A stretch of 64,000 nucleotides of DNA from Hymenobacter yonginensis (GCF_027625995.1 NZ_CP115397.1:181403-245402); one strand, 5' to 3'. Counted from the first letter of the stretch, positions 43,513 through 53,591 are shown. Notes: generated by a model from the sequence alone, not told the origin. A program made the numbers and translations.

Positions 43513-44784
43513 ATGGAAATCTACAACACCCTGTCGCTGCTCATTGTGGTGGCTGCCGTCTTCGGCTACCTCAACTACCGTTTCGTGAAGCTGCCGGGCG
43601 TCATCGGCCTGATGATGCTGGCCCTGGTTTCGTCGCTGGCTGCCATCGGACTGGGCAAGCTGGGCGTGGGCTGGGTGCTGCACGCCGGCGAGCTGGTGCG
43701 CGGCCTCGACTTCCATACCATCCTCATGGACGTAATGCTGAGCTTCCTGCTGTTTGCCGGGGCACTGCACGTGGATGTGGGCGCCCTGGGCCGGCAGGGC
43801 GTGGCCATCGGCACCATGGCCACGGTGGGCATCCTGCTGTCCACGTTCCTGATCGGCACGGCCTTCTACTACCTGCTGCCGCTGTTCGGGCAGCCCATCG
43901 ACTATATCTACTGCCTGCTGTTCGGGGTGCTCATCTCCCCCACCGACCCCATTGCCGTGCTGGGCATTCTCAAGGAGGCCCGCATCGACAAGTCGCTGGA
44001 AATCCGCATCGTGGGCGAGTCGCTGTTCAACGACGGTATTGCCGTGGTGGTGTTTCTGAGCTTGTTTCAGATTGCCCAGTTCGGGCCCGAGCGCGCCACC
44101 GCGGCCGTTATCGGGCAGCTGTTTCTTGTGGAGGCCGTGGGCGGCATTGCCCTGGGCGCGGTGCTGGGTTACGCCGCCTACTGGGCCCTGCGCACCATTG
44201 ACAACTACCAGGTGGAGGTGATGATTACGCTGGCCCTGGTAATGGGCGGCACGGCCCTGGCCAAGGCCCTGCACACCTCCGGGCCGCTGGCCATCGTGGT
44301 GGCGGGCTTGCTGGTGGGCAGCAAGGGCCGCAGCCTAGGCATGTCCGACATCACCCGCGAGTACCTCGACAAGTTCTGGGAAATCCTCGACGAGATTCTC
44401 AACGCCGTACTGTTCGTGCTCATCGGCCTGGAAATGCTCATTCTCGACATCAGCCGCACCACCCTGCTGGTCGGAGTGGTGTCCATTGGGCTGGTGCTGC
44501 TGGCGCGCTGGGTGTCGGTGGGAGTGCCGCTGGCGCTGCTCAAGCGCTTCTACCCCTTCGACCGCCGGACGCTGCGGGTGCTCACCTGGGGCGGACTGCG
44601 GGGTGGTATCTCGGTGGCCCTGGCCCTGTCCTTGCCCGAGTCTATGCCTCGCGACTTGCTGGTAGGCGTCACCTACGTGGTCGTGATTTTCAGCATCATC
44701 GTGCAGGGCCTCAGCATCGGGCCGCTGGTCAAGAAGATGGGGCTAAGCACCGGCCCGCCCCCCGACGACCAGTCCGGCCACTAA
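43513..44784 (+). CDS. Na+(K+)/H+ antiporter, CPA1 (NhaP-like) family
   Basis: The protein has 423 residues with about a dozen hydrophobic segments. Diagnostic CPA1 motifs are PTDP (143-146, in LISPTDPIAVL) and ESLFNDG (169-175), whose Asp residues bind the cation. The terminal segment (VVVIFSIIVQGLSIGPLVKK) is also typical. It exchanges Na+ or K+ for H+ across the inner membrane for pH and salt balance. Only 12 bp separate it from the DUF2254 gene, so they form an operon. Confidence 0.93.
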   Translation: MEIYNTLSLLIVVAAVFGYLNYRFVKLPGVIGLMMLALVSSLAAIGLGKLGVGWVLHAGELVRGLDFHTILMDVMLSFLLFAGALHVDVGALGRQGVAIGTMATVGILLSTFLIGTAFYYLLPLFGQPIDYIYCLLFGVLISPTDPIAVLGILKEARIDKSLEIRIVGESLFNDGIAVVVFLSLFQIAQFGPERATAAVIGQLFLVEAVGGIALGAVLGYAAYWALRTIDNYQVEVMITLALVMGGTALAKALHTSGPLAIVVAGLLVGSKGRSLGMSDITREYLDKFWEILDEILNAVLFVLIGLEMLILDISRTTLLVGVVSIGLVLLARWVSVGVPLALLKRFYPFDRRTLRVLTWGGLRGGISVALALSLPESMPRDLLVGVTYVVVIFSIIVQGLSIGPLVKKMGLSTGPPPDDQSGH

Positions 44785-44796
44785 CTCCCGCGCCTC

Positions 44797-46113
44797 ATGA
44801 ACCGACTACGCGCCCTGTGGCAGAATCTGAATTCCAGCCTGTGGTTTGTGCCCACGCTGATGGTGGCAGGCAGCCTGGTACTGGCCTTCGGGCTGGTGCT
44901 GGCCGAGCCGTTTCTCGACCACGACCAGCTGGCCAATTACCCTTTGCTGTTCGGGGCCGGGGCCGACGGCGCCCGCGGCATGCTCACGGCCATTGCCGGC
45001 TCCATGATTACCGTGGCCGGTCTGATTTTCTCACTCACGCTGAGCACCCTGGCCCAGGTATCGAGCCAGTACACCTCACGGGTGCTGCGCAACTTCATGC
45101 GCGACCGAACCAACCAGCTGATTCTGGGCTTCTTTGTCAGCATCTTCGCCTACTGCCTGATTGTGCTGCGCACTATCCGGGGCGGCGACGAGGGCCGGTT
45201 CATCCCGTCGCTGGCGGTGGGCGTGGGGCTGGTGCTGGCGCTGCTGAGCATCGGGGTGCTGATTTTCTTTATTCACTACATGGCCTCCTCCATTCAGGCC
45301 GCCAACATCATCCGCAACGCCAGCCAGGAAACCGAGGCGGCCATCACGCGCCTGTTTCCGGAGGAGCTGGGCGGAGAGGCCAGCGCCGCCGAGGCCCGGC
45401 AGCTGCTGGAGCAGGCCGGCGAGCTGCGCTGGCAGCCCGTGCCGGCGCGCGCCACCGGCTACGTGCAGAGCATCAGCGAGGACAGCCTGCTGGCGCTGGC
45501 CCGGGAGCTGCAGGGCGTAGTGCGCCTCGAGCACGGCATCGGTGGCTTCGTGGCCCGGGGGGCGGCGCTGGTGTCGGTGGCCCGCTACGGCGCCCACCCT
45601 GCCCCGCTGCCCGACGAGTTGACCGGGCAAATCAACCAGCTCTTCAGCCTGGGCAATCAGCGCACCATCGAGCAGGACGCCAGCTTTGGCCTGCGCCAGA
45701 TTGTGGATATTGCCCTCAAGGCCCTGTCGCCGGGCATCAACGACACCACCACGGCCATCATCTGCGTCGACCACCTGGGGGCGCTGCTGGCGCAGCTGGC
45801 CGATCGGCAGCTGCCCGAGCCGCTGCGCGTGGCCGACCGCCAGGTGCGCGTGGTGGCGGTGCGGCCCTCGTTTGAGAAGATGCTAGCCACGGCCTTCGAC
45901 CAGATCCGCATCAGTGCCGAGGCCAACCTGGGCGTGTACCTGCGGCTGCTGACGGCCCTGGCCACCGTGGCCCAGCGCACCGACCACCCGGAGCGCCGCG
46001 CCGCGCTGCGCCAGCAGGCCGGCCTAGTAATGGCGGCGGCCGAGCGCACCCTCAGCACCGACTACGAGCGCCAGCAGGTGCGCGAGCGGCGCGCCGGGCT
46101 GCCGCTGGGCTAA
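44797..46113 (+). CDS. DUF2254 integral membrane protein
   Basis: The protein has 438 residues. Four N-terminal membrane segments (VPTLMVAGSLVLAFGLVL; AIAGSMITVAGLIFSLTLS; LILGFFVSIFAYCLIVL; VGVGLVLALLSIGVLIFF) are followed by a soluble C-terminal region with the conserved QIVDIALKALSPGINDTTTA block of DUF2254. Function is unknown. Its operon with an antiporter and its nearness to a mechanosensitive channel gene suggest a role in ion or osmotic homeostasis. It converges with the mscS-like gene 21 bp away. Confidence 0.9.
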   Translation: MNRLRALWQNLNSSLWFVPTLMVAGSLVLAFGLVLAEPFLDHDQLANYPLLFGAGADGARGMLTAIAGSMITVAGLIFSLTLSTLAQVSSQYTSRVLRNFMRDRTNQLILGFFVSIFAYCLIVLRTIRGGDEGRFIPSLAVGVGLVLALLSIGVLIFFIHYMASSIQAANIIRNASQETEAAITRLFPEELGGEASAAEARQLLEQAGELRWQPVPARATGYVQSISEDSLLALARELQGVVRLEHGIGGFVARGAALVSVARYGAHPAPLPDELTGQINQLFSLGNQRTIEQDASFGLRQIVDIALKALSPGINDTTTAIICVDHLGALLAQLADRQLPEPLRVADRQVRVVAVRPSFEKMLATAFDQIRISAEANLGVYLRLLTALATVAQRTDHPERRAALRQQAGLVMAAAERTLSTDYERQQVRERRAGLPLG

Positions 46114-46134
46114 CCTTAGGCCATACGCGGAGCG

Positions 46135-47110
46135 CTACTGCTTGGCCGCGGGCGGTTGTTGCTGCGGGGCCGGCTCCGGGCGGGCGGCGGACTGGTCGGC
46201 GCGGGCCGGCGGCACGTCGCCCGGGCCGGCGGGCCAGCCTTCGCGCTGCAGCCGGCGGTTGCCGGCGGTGACTTCGGTCTGGTCGTGCAGCAGAATCTGC
46301 TGGGTGGGGAAGGGCAGGTCGATGCCGTGGGCGGTGAGCTTGTTCTTGATGGCTTTCAACACCTTGTCCTGCGCATCCAGCACGTCGGCCTGCCGGGGCG
46401 GGTCCACCCACCAGCGCGCCCGGATGTTCACGGAGCTGCCGGCCAGATCCATCACCAGCGCTTCGGGCGCCGGGTCAGTCATGACGCCTTCGACCTCGCG
46501 CATGGCTTCCAGCATCAGGGTCCGGGCCTGGGCAATGTCGTCGCCGTAGCCGATGCCCACGTCGTACTGCAGGCGGCGCTTGTCGTAGGCCGTGTTCACG
46601 GTCACGGCGTTGAGTGAACAGTTCGGCGTTGGGGATGATGACGCGGCGGCCGTCGTAGGTTTTGATGGCCGTGGCCCGGGTCTGGATGTCCTCCACGGTG
46701 CCCTCAAATTCCTTGTACTTGATCTGGTCACCGATCTTGAACGGCTCGGTGAGCAGCAGCACGCCGGCCAGAAAGTTCTGGAAGATATCCTTGAAGGCGA
46801 AGCCGATGGCAATGCCGCCTACCCCCAGCGCGCTGACCAGGCTGGCGGGTGTAAACCCCGGTAGAATAATGGTCACGGTCACGAGCACGCCCAGAATGAG
46901 CATGCCCACGTATGAGAGGCGGCTGAGCAGGCGCACCAGACTCTGGCTACTGCTGCGGCTGCTGGTTACGCGCTGTACCAGCGCGCGCACGCCGCGGGCC
47001 AGCAGCATAAACACCCCAAACGTGACCAGGCCAAAGACGATGTTGGGAAGGGCCAGCATCAGGTCGCGGCCAATCTGGTTGAGCTTCTGCCAGGCAAGTG
47101 AGAAATCCAT
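46135..47110 (-). pseudogene. MscS-family mechanosensitive channel with single-base frameshift
   Basis: From the ATG at 47110, the MscS pore region is intact (LVSALGVGGIAIGFAFKDIF then NFLAGVLLL), and the beta domain runs through KYKEFEGTVEDIQTRATAIK to IPNAELFT. The family continuation NAVTVNTAYDKRRLQYDVGI GYGDD is found in another frame down to a stop at 46135. One extra base near 46612-46614 (actcaacgcc where accaacgcc is expected) explains the shift. As given, the product ends about 44 residues later with an unrelated tail. If corrected it would be about 324 residues with a Pro/Gln-rich C-terminus. This could be real decay or a sequencing error. Confidence 0.85.
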
Positions 47111-47339
47111 AAGGCGGGGGTTGCTATTGCCGGCTCATACGCCGCCGCCGCACAAGTTGTCGGGCTTCCGGTTACCTTTTTGCCACCGTGGCCGGGGCCT
47201 GCGTTATGAGCGGTAGCTGCTGGTAGGAATGGCCTTGTGGGGGCCCGGCACCGCGGCTCAGGCTGGATACGGTGCAACGAAATAAGGTACCCGTCCGCCT
47301 GGCGGCAGGCATTGACAAGCGCCTACGGCCGGGCTGAGA

Positions 47340-48863
47340 TCAGCGCACAGTCGCCAGGTCCGTGGTGGTCACCGGGGCCCCGCCGCCTAAGGCGCGGTAC
47401 AGGTCGATGAGTTGCAGGAACTGCTCGCGGCGGGTGGTAGTCAGGTTCAGCTCGGCCTCCAGGGCGCTGCGCTGGGCCGTGATGACTTCCAGATAGGTGG
47501 CGTAGCTGGCTGTGTAGAGGTCGTTGGAAATGTCCACGGCCTTGGTCAAGGCGGCCACTTCCTGCTGCTGCAAAGCGTACACGCGCTGGTAGTTCTGCAG
47601 GCCCCGCAGGCTGGACGTCACTTCCTCAAACCCGGTCTGGATGCTGCGCTGGTACTCGAAGTAGGCAATGCGCTGCCGGGCCGCCGACTGGGTGTACTCG
47701 GCCCGCAGCACGTTGCGGTTGAAGAGCGGGGCCGATACGCCGGCCAGAAGCCCGTAGGCCAGCGAGCCGGGCGTGCTCAGCAGCAAAGAGGCCTTATAGG
47801 CGTTCAGCCCCACGTACGGCGACAGGGTGAACGAGGGCAGGAAGGCGGCCCGGGCGGCGGCCACATCGGCTTTGGTGACCAGCAGCGCCAGCTCGGCCTG
47901 CTGCACGTCGGGGCGGCGCAGCAGCAGCTCGGCCGGCAGCCCCGCCGAAAGGTCCGCGGGCAATGGCTGCTGCTGAATGGGCAGGCCCCGGGTAATGGGC
48001 TGTGGATAGCGGCCAAGCAGGCGGTTGAGCTGGTTTTCGGTGGCCAGGATGCGCTGCTGCACTTCCACCTCGCCGCTGCGGGTGCGCAGCAGCTGGGCCG
48101 TGAACTGCTGCACGGCCAGCTCGGTGGCGCGGCCGCCCAGCTTCTGGAGCTTCACGATTTCGAGGGCCCGGTTTTGCAGCCGCTCGTTTTTGCCCAGCAC
48201 GTCCAGCTGGCTGTCCAGCGTCAGCAGCTCGTAGTAGAGGCGGGCCACCTGGGCTACCAGCGCGGTTTGCACCAACCGCCGGCCCTGCTCGGTGGCCAGC
48301 ATTCGGGCCACGGCCGCCCGGCGGCGGCTCCGCAGCTTGCCCCACACATCAAGCTCCCAGGAGCTGCGCAGTCCCAGGAAAAAGTTGGGTACGCCGTTGG
48401 GTAATTGGCGGCCGTCGTTGGTGCTGGTCTGGCCTTGGGCGGCGTAGTCGGCGAATCGGTCGAAGCCCCCGGTAGCGCCGGCCTCCACGGCGGGCAGCAG
48501 CGCGCCCCGGGCCGCCTGCACGCTGGCGCGGGCCACTTCCACCCGCTGCACGGCAATCAGCAAATCGGGGTTGGCACGCAGGGCCGTGTCGAGCAAACCA
48601 ATCAGGTTCGGATCAGCAAAGAACTGCTGCCAGGGCTGCGCGGCAATAGAAGCGGAATCGGTAGCCCCCGCAGCAGCGGCCGCGCCGAAGGTGGCCGGCA
48701 CGGCCGTGGCGCGGGGCGTGAGCACCGGCTGAATGGTCTGGCAGCTACCGAGGGCCGCCAGCGTAAGCAGTCCGAACAGGCGTTTGAAAAGCCAGTTGGC
48801 TTTTGCTGATTTCTCCTCTCCTTTAGAGAACAGGCCGGCAAGTGAGGGGCGGAACAGAGTCAT
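47340..48863 (-). CDS. Outer membrane efflux factor (TolC/OprM-like lipoprotein)
   Basis: The protein has 507 residues. The N-terminus carries a late lipobox (LLTLAALGSC near residue 42), typical of NodT/OprM-type factors. Two repeated outer-membrane-efflux-protein halves follow, with characteristic alternating helices (AVQRVEVARASVQAARGALL, SSWELDVWGKLRSRRRAAVA, LLRRPDVQQAELALLVTKAD, RQRIAYFEYQRSIQTGFEEV). It forms the trimeric exit duct of a tripartite pump. It starts 10 bp after the RND gene stop, so it is the last gene of this efflux operon. Confidence 0.93.
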   Translation of the reverse strand: MTLFRPSLAGLFSKGEEKSAKANWLFKRLFGLLTLAALGSCQTIQPVLTPRATAVPATFGAAAAAGATDSASIAAQPWQQFFADPNLIGLLDTALRANPDLLIAVQRVEVARASVQAARGALLPAVEAGATGGFDRFADYAAQGQTSTNDGRQLPNGVPNFFLGLRSSWELDVWGKLRSRRRAAVARMLATEQGRRLVQTALVAQVARLYYELLTLDSQLDVLGKNERLQNRALEIVKLQKLGGRATELAVQQFTAQLLRTRSGEVEVQQRILATENQLNRLLGRYPQPITRGLPIQQQPLPADLSAGLPAELLLRRPDVQQAELALLVTKADVAAARAAFLPSFTLSPYVGLNAYKASLLLSTPGSLAYGLLAGVSAPLFNRNVLRAEYTQSAARQRIAYFEYQRSIQTGFEEVTSSLRGLQNYQRVYALQQQEVAALTKAVDISNDLYTASYATYLEVITAQRSALEAELNLTTTRREQFLQLIDLYRALGGGAPVTTTDLATVR

Positions 48864-48872
48864 AGAGCAGGA

Positions 48873-51800
48873 TTAGGCAGCCGCGTGGGCGGGCTCGGGG
48901 TGGGCGGCTGGAACGGGGTGAGCCGTGGGCTCGGCAACGGGTTGGGCGGGCTTCTTGTCGCGGGCAAACAACACATAGAGGCCCGGAATCAGGACCACCC
49001 CGAACAGAGTGCCGATGAGCATGCCGCCCGCCGCTGCCGTGCCGATGCTGCGGTTGCCCATGGCGCCCGCGCCGGTGGCAATGCACAGCGGAATCAGGCC
49101 AGCCACGAAGGCGAAGGAGGTCATTAGGATGGGGCGCAGGCGGGAGCGGGCGCCTTCCACGGCCGCATCCAGCACCGACAGGCCTTCCTTCTGCCGCTGC
49201 ACCGCGAATTCGATGATGAGAATGGCGTTCTTACCCAGCAAACCAATCAGCATGACTAGGGAAACCTGGGCGTAGATGTTGTTTTCCAGCCCCAGCAGCT
49301 TCAGGGCCAGAAACGCGCCGAAGATGCCGGTGGGCAAACTCAGCAGCACCGGCAGCGGCAGCAGAAAACTCTCGTACTGGGCCGCCAGCAGCAAATACAC
49401 GAACACCAGCACGATGCCGAACACGTAGAGCGCCTGGTTGCCGGAAATGATCTGCTCCCGGGTCATGCCGCTCCACTCGAAGGTGTAGCCGCGCGGCAAC
49501 TCCTTGGCCGCCACGGCCTCAATGGTCTTGATGGCGTCGCCCGACGAGTAACCGGGGGCCGTGTCGCCGTTGAGGGTGGCCGAGGTGTACATGTTGTAGC
49601 GCGTAAACTGCTCCGGGCCGTACACCCGCTCCAGCCACACAAACGTGGAGTAGGGCACCATCTCACCCCGGTTGTTTTTCACGTAAAGCTTCAGCAGATC
49701 CTCGGGCTTGGTGCGGTAGCCGGGCAGGGCCTGCACCATCACCTTGTACATCTGCCCGAAGCGGATGAAGCTGGCGGCGTAGTTGGCGCCCATCAGGGTT
49801 TGCAGCGTGCTCATGGCGCTGGCCACGGTCACGCCCTTTTTGGCGGCCAGGTCGGCATCCAGGTGAATCAGGTACTGCGGAAAGGTGGGGTCGAAGCCGG
49901 AAAAGGTATTTTCGATGGCCGGCGTGTTGTTGAGGGCCTTGATGAACCGGTCCGTCACCTCGTCGGTGCGGCGCAGGTCGCCGCGGCCGGTGCGGTCCAG
50001 TACCCGCAGATCAAAGCCGCCGGCGTTACCGAAGCCGGGCACCGTAGGCGGGGTAAAAAACTGTACCTGCGCCCCGGTGATGTGCTTGGTTTTGGCGCGC
50101 AGCTGAGCCATCAGCTCAGTTACCGACTCTTTGCGCTCGTCCCAGCCTTTCAGGTTGATCATGCCCATGCCGTAGCTGGCCCCCGACACGTCGTTCATCA
50201 GCGAGTAGCCGGCCAGCGTCGATACCGATTCCACGGGCTTCAGGGTCTGGGCCACGCGCTGCACTTGCTGCAGCACCTGCTGGGTGCGCTCCATGGTGGC
50301 GCCGGGCGGCGAGGTCACGTTGATGTACACCATGCCCTGGTCTTCGCTCGGAATAAAGCCGGTGGGCAGCACCGAATTGACGCTCCAGGTGGCCGCGAAA
50401 AAGAACAGCAGCAGCGCCACCGTCACCAGGCGGCGGCTGGCCACTACGCGCACCAGGCGCTGGTAGCCATCGGCAAACCGCTCGTAGCGGCGGTTGAAGC
50501 CGGCAAAGAAGCGGCCCAGCAGACCTTTGCGCTCGGCGTCGGGGGTGGGCTCCTTAAGCAGCAGCGCGCACAAAGCCGGCGTGAGCGTGAGGGCGTTCAA
50601 GCCCGAAATGACGATGGAAATGGCCAGCGTCAGCGAGAACTGGCGGTAGAACACGCCCACCGGCCCGCTCATAAACGACACCGGAATAAACACCGCCGAC
50701 ATCACCAGCGTGATGGCCACGATGGCGCCGCTGATTTCGCCCATGGCTTCCAGGGTGGCATCCATAGCGGAAAGGTGCTTTTCGTGCATCTTGGCGTGCA
50801 CGGCTTCCACCACCACAATGGCGTTATCGACCACAATGCCGATGGCCAGCACCAGCGCAAACAGCGTGAGCAGGTTGATGCTGAAGCCCAGCAGCTGCAT
50901 AAAAAACAGGGTGCCGATGAGGGCCACCGGCACGGCCAGCGCCGGAATCAGGGTGGAGCGCCAGTCCTGCAAAAACAGGTACACAATCACGAACACCAGC
51001 AAAAACGCCTCAAACAGGGTGCGTACCACCTCGTGAATACTCGCGTCGAGAAAGCGCGACACGTCGTAGCTGATGTTGTAGGTCATGCCGGGCGGGAAGC
51101 TGGTGGCTTTCAGCTCGGCCATGCGGGCTTTTACCTGCGCAATGACGTCGGAGGCGTTGGAGCCGGGCAGCTGCTTGAGCAGGATGGCCGCCGAGGGTTG
51201 GCCGTTGCTCTTGGACAGCATCCGGTAGGTCTGCACCCCAAATTCCACGTCGGCCACGTCCTTGAGGCGCAGCACCGAGCCGTCGGCCTCGGCCCGGATC
51301 ACGATGTTGCGGTACTGCTCGGGCTCGAACAGCTTGCCGGTGTAGCGCAGCACATATTGCAGCACCTGCGCCGAGCGGCCCGAGCTTTCGCCGGTCCGGC
51401 CCGGCGCTGCTTCCACGCTCTGGGTCTGGATGGCCTCCACAATTTCGTCGGCGCCCACGCGGTAGGCCAGCATCCGGTCGGGCTTGAGCCACACGCGCAT
51501 GGCGTACTCGCGGCTGCCCTGGATTTCAGCCAAGCCCACGCCCTTGATGCGCTTGAGCTCCTGCAGAATGTTGATGTCGGCGAAGTTGTAGATGAACTGC
51601 TCGTCGGCCGTGGGGTCGTCGCTGACGATGTTCAGGTACAGCAGCATGCTGTTCACTTCCTTTTCCGTCACCACCCCGGCCTTAATCACCTCCTGGGGCA
51701 GCTCGTCGAGAATGGTGGTTACGCGGTTCTGCACGGCCACGGCGGCCAGGTCGGGGTCGGTGCCCACCTCGAAGAACACCTCCACCAGGGTGGTGCCGTT

Positions 51801-52052
51801 GTTGGTGGTCACGGTGTTCATGTAGGTCATGCCCGGCACCCCGTTGATGGCCCGCTCCAGCGGCGTGGCCACGGCCTTGGCCGATACCTCGGCGTTGGCG
51901 CCGTTGTACTTGGCCCGCACCGTCACGGAAGGCGGCACGATGTCGGGGAACTGCGTGACGGGCAGCGTAAACAGTGCGCCCACGCCCAGCAGGGTGATAA
52001 ACAACGAAATAACCAGCGACAAAACCGGCCGTCTGATGAAGATAGAAAACAT
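48873..52052 (-). CDS. RND efflux pump inner membrane subunit (AcrB-like, HAE1 type)
   Basis: The protein has 1059 residues with the full RND layout: N-terminal helix (MFSIFIRRPVLSLVISLFIT), two large periplasmic loops and twelve membrane helices. TM4 has GIVVDNAIVVVEAVHAKM: D409 is kept, but the second acidic residue (AcrB D408) is N410. The TM10 lysine is K941 (GLLGKNAILII). Porter and docking domains are complete. It drives drug/proton antiport from periplasm or membrane. It sits between the adaptor (52166-53308) and the outer-membrane factor. The D-to-N change is worth checking against active homologues. Confidence 0.95.
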   Translation of the reverse strand: MFSIFIRRPVLSLVISLFITLLGVGALFTLPVTQFPDIVPPSVTVRAKYNGANAEVSAKAVATPLERAINGVPGMTYMNTVTTNNGTTLVEVFFEVGTDPDLAAVAVQNRVTTILDELPQEVIKAGVVTEKEVNSMLLYLNIVSDDPTADEQFIYNFADINILQELKRIKGVGLAEIQGSREYAMRVWLKPDRMLAYRVGADEIVEAIQTQSVEAAPGRTGESSGRSAQVLQYVLRYTGKLFEPEQYRNIVIRAEADGSVLRLKDVADVEFGVQTYRMLSKSNGQPSAAILLKQLPGSNASDVIAQVKARMAELKATSFPPGMTYNISYDVSRFLDASIHEVVRTLFEAFLLVFVIVYLFLQDWRSTLIPALAVPVALIGTLFFMQLLGFSINLLTLFALVLAIGIVVDNAIVVVEAVHAKMHEKHLSAMDATLEAMGEISGAIVAITLVMSAVFIPVSFMSGPVGVFYRQFSLTLAISIVISGLNALTLTPALCALLLKEPTPDAERKGLLGRFFAGFNRRYERFADGYQRLVRVVASRRLVTVALLLFFFAATWSVNSVLPTGFIPSEDQGMVYINVTSPPGATMERTQQVLQQVQRVAQTLKPVESVSTLAGYSLMNDVSGASYGMGMINLKGWDERKESVTELMAQLRAKTKHITGAQVQFFTPPTVPGFGNAGGFDLRVLDRTGRGDLRRTDEVTDRFIKALNNTPAIENTFSGFDPTFPQYLIHLDADLAAKKGVTVASAMSTLQTLMGANYAASFIRFGQMYKVMVQALPGYRTKPEDLLKLYVKNNRGEMVPYSTFVWLERVYGPEQFTRYNMYTSATLNGDTAPGYSSGDAIKTIEAVAAKELPRGYTFEWSGMTREQIISGNQALYVFGIVLVFVYLLLAAQYESFLLPLPVLLSLPTGIFGAFLALKLLGLENNIYAQVSLVMLIGLLGKNAILIIEFAVQRQKEGLSVLDAAVEGARSRLRPILMTSFAFVAGLIPLCIATGAGAMGNRSIGTAAAGGMLIGTLFGVVLIPGLYVLFARDKKPAQPVAEPTAHPVPAAHPEPAHAAA

Positions 52053-52165
52053 AGAAAGTGGGTGTCATGCGATGGAAAGAACCAGCTCTCGGGGCTGACA
52101 GCGGCGCGTGCAGCCATGAGAAAAGCTATCAGCCCGCAGCTACTAGCCAGCAGCCAGAGGGGCAG

Positions 52166-53308
52166 CTACAAAGCGGTGGTCAGGCTGGCGAGCGTCACCG
52201 GGCGGGGCGTGATGCGGGAGCCGTCGCGCAGGTCCTGCACGCCTTCGCACACAATCCGCTCCCCGGCTTTCAAGCCGCTATCCACCACGTAAAAGGCGTC
52301 GAGGCGGCTCTGGGGCACGAAGTTGCGCTGGCGCACCTGGCCTTGGGCATCCACCACGTACACGTAGTTCTTGTCCTGCTGCTCGAACACGGCCTTCTGG
52401 GGCACGAGCAGCGCGTCAGTCACAGTGTTGGCCAGGCGCACCTTGCCGGTGGCCCCGTGCTTGAGCAGCCGCTCGGGGTTGGCGAAGCGGGCCCGGAAGG
52501 CAATGGCCCCGGTGCCGGCCTGAAACTGGCTTTCTACCGTCTCAATCTGGCCGGTGGGGGCGTAGAGCGTGCCGTCGGCCAGCACCAGCCGCACCTGGTT
52601 GGTGCGACGGGCCGAGTCCTGCCGGCGCGTTTTCATGTACTCCAGATACTCCGCCTCCGACACGTTGAAGTAGGCAAACACGGCCCGCGTATCCGACACG
52701 GTCGTCAGCAGCGTGCCGTCGTCGATGAGGCTGCCCACCTTCAGCAGCTCCCGGTTCACCACGCCGTCAAACGGGGCGCGGATGGTGGTGTAGCTGAGCA
52801 TGAGGGCCGCATTGGAAGCGGCCGAGCGGGCTTCCTCCACCGTGGAGCGGGCGGCCGTGAGCTTGGCCTGGGCCACGTCCAGCTCGGTTTTGGAGATGAT
52901 GTTCTTTTGGGTCAGCATCCGCACGCGGTCCAGCTCCAGGCTGGCCACCCGGGCCTGGGCCAGGGCGTTGTTGAGCGTGGCCTGGGTGCGCGCCAGCCGG
53001 GTTTTGTACTCGACGTCGTTGAGGTGAAACAGGGCCTGGCCCTGGCGGACTTTCTGGCCCTCATCCACGTAAATCTTTTCCAGAAAGCCCCGCACCCGGG
53101 CCCGCAGCTCCACGTTGCGGGTGGCTTGCACGTCGGCCACGTACTCGCGGCTCAGCACCGTGTCGCGCGCTGCGAGCTGCACCACGGGCAGGGAAAGCGG
53201 CGCTTCCGTGGCGGTGGCAGATTCGGCCGCGCTGTCGGCGCCGCAGCCGGCCAGGGTGGAGGCAGCCAGCGGCAGCAGCAGCCAGCGGAAAGGAAATCGA
53301 GAAAGCAT
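52166..53308 (-). CDS. RND efflux periplasmic adaptor (AcrA-like membrane fusion protein)
   Basis: The protein has 380 residues with a lipoprotein signal (RWLLLPLAASTLAGC). A lipoyl half-motif (ELRARVRGFLEKIYVDEGQK VRQGQ), an alpha-helical hairpin (about 95-165), the second lipoyl half (YTTIRAPFDGVVNRELLKVG) and beta-barrel domains follow in order. It bridges the RND pump and outer-membrane factor. The gap of 113 bp to the pump gene suggests the same operon. The small protein at 53349-53591 lies just upstream. Confidence 0.94.
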   Translation of the reverse strand: MLSRFPFRWLLLPLAASTLAGCGADSAAESATATEAPLSLPVVQLAARDTVLSREYVADVQATRNVELRARVRGFLEKIYVDEGQKVRQGQALFHLNDVEYKTRLARTQATLNNALAQARVASLELDRVRMLTQKNIISKTELDVAQAKLTAARSTVEEARSAASNAALMLSYTTIRAPFDGVVNRELLKVGSLIDDGTLLTTVSDTRAVFAYFNVSEAEYLEYMKTRRQDSARRTNQVRLVLADGTLYAPTGQIETVESQFQAGTGAIAFRARFANPERLLKHGATGKVRLANTVTDALLVPQKAVFEQQDKNYVYVVDAQGQVRQRNFVPQSRLDAFYVVDSGLKAGERIVCEGVQDLRDGSRITPRPVTLASLTTAL

Positions 53309-53348
53309 ATAATCAGGCTTGAGAAGAATCAGAAAAATCCGGCCCCGG

Positions 53349-53591
53349 TCAGGGCCGGGCCAGCGAGTCGGGGGCGCCGCTGGCGTACCGCGTAGCCTGC
53401 TCGCAGACCGCCAACCGCGCCCGGGTGTGGGCCAGCTCCAGCTCGGCCTCGGCCACCGTCAGCTCAGCGTCGGCAACGTAGTCGGGGGTAGCCTCCAGTT
53501 GCTGCAGGCAGTAGAAGTTCAGGGCTACCGACAGCAGCAGCGTCCCCAGCAGCAGGCCAATCAGCAGGCGGTAGCGAATGGCAATGGGCAT
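53349..53591 (-). CDS. Small single-span membrane protein upstream of the efflux operon
   Basis: The protein has 80 residues from the ATG at 53591; the longer start at 53645 adds a poor extension. One N-terminal membrane helix (YRLLIGLLLGTLLLSVALNF) is followed by a predicted helical, Ala/Glu-rich periplasmic tail (ADAELTVAEAELELAHTRAR). The layout of a small anchored coiled coil immediately upstream of the adaptor (40 bp) suggests it is the first gene of the efflux operon. Family not recognised. Confidence 0.6.
   Translation of the reverse strand: MPIAIRYRLLIGLLLGTLLLSVALNFYCLQQLEATPDYVADAELTVAEAELELAHTRARLAVCEQATRYASGAPDSLARP

Noticed and set aside
49800-52292. 830-codon plus-strand frame opposite the RND pump
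   Set aside because: His/Gly/Arg-rich composition typical of the antisense of GC-rich coding DNA; the opposite strand encodes a complete AcrB-like pump.
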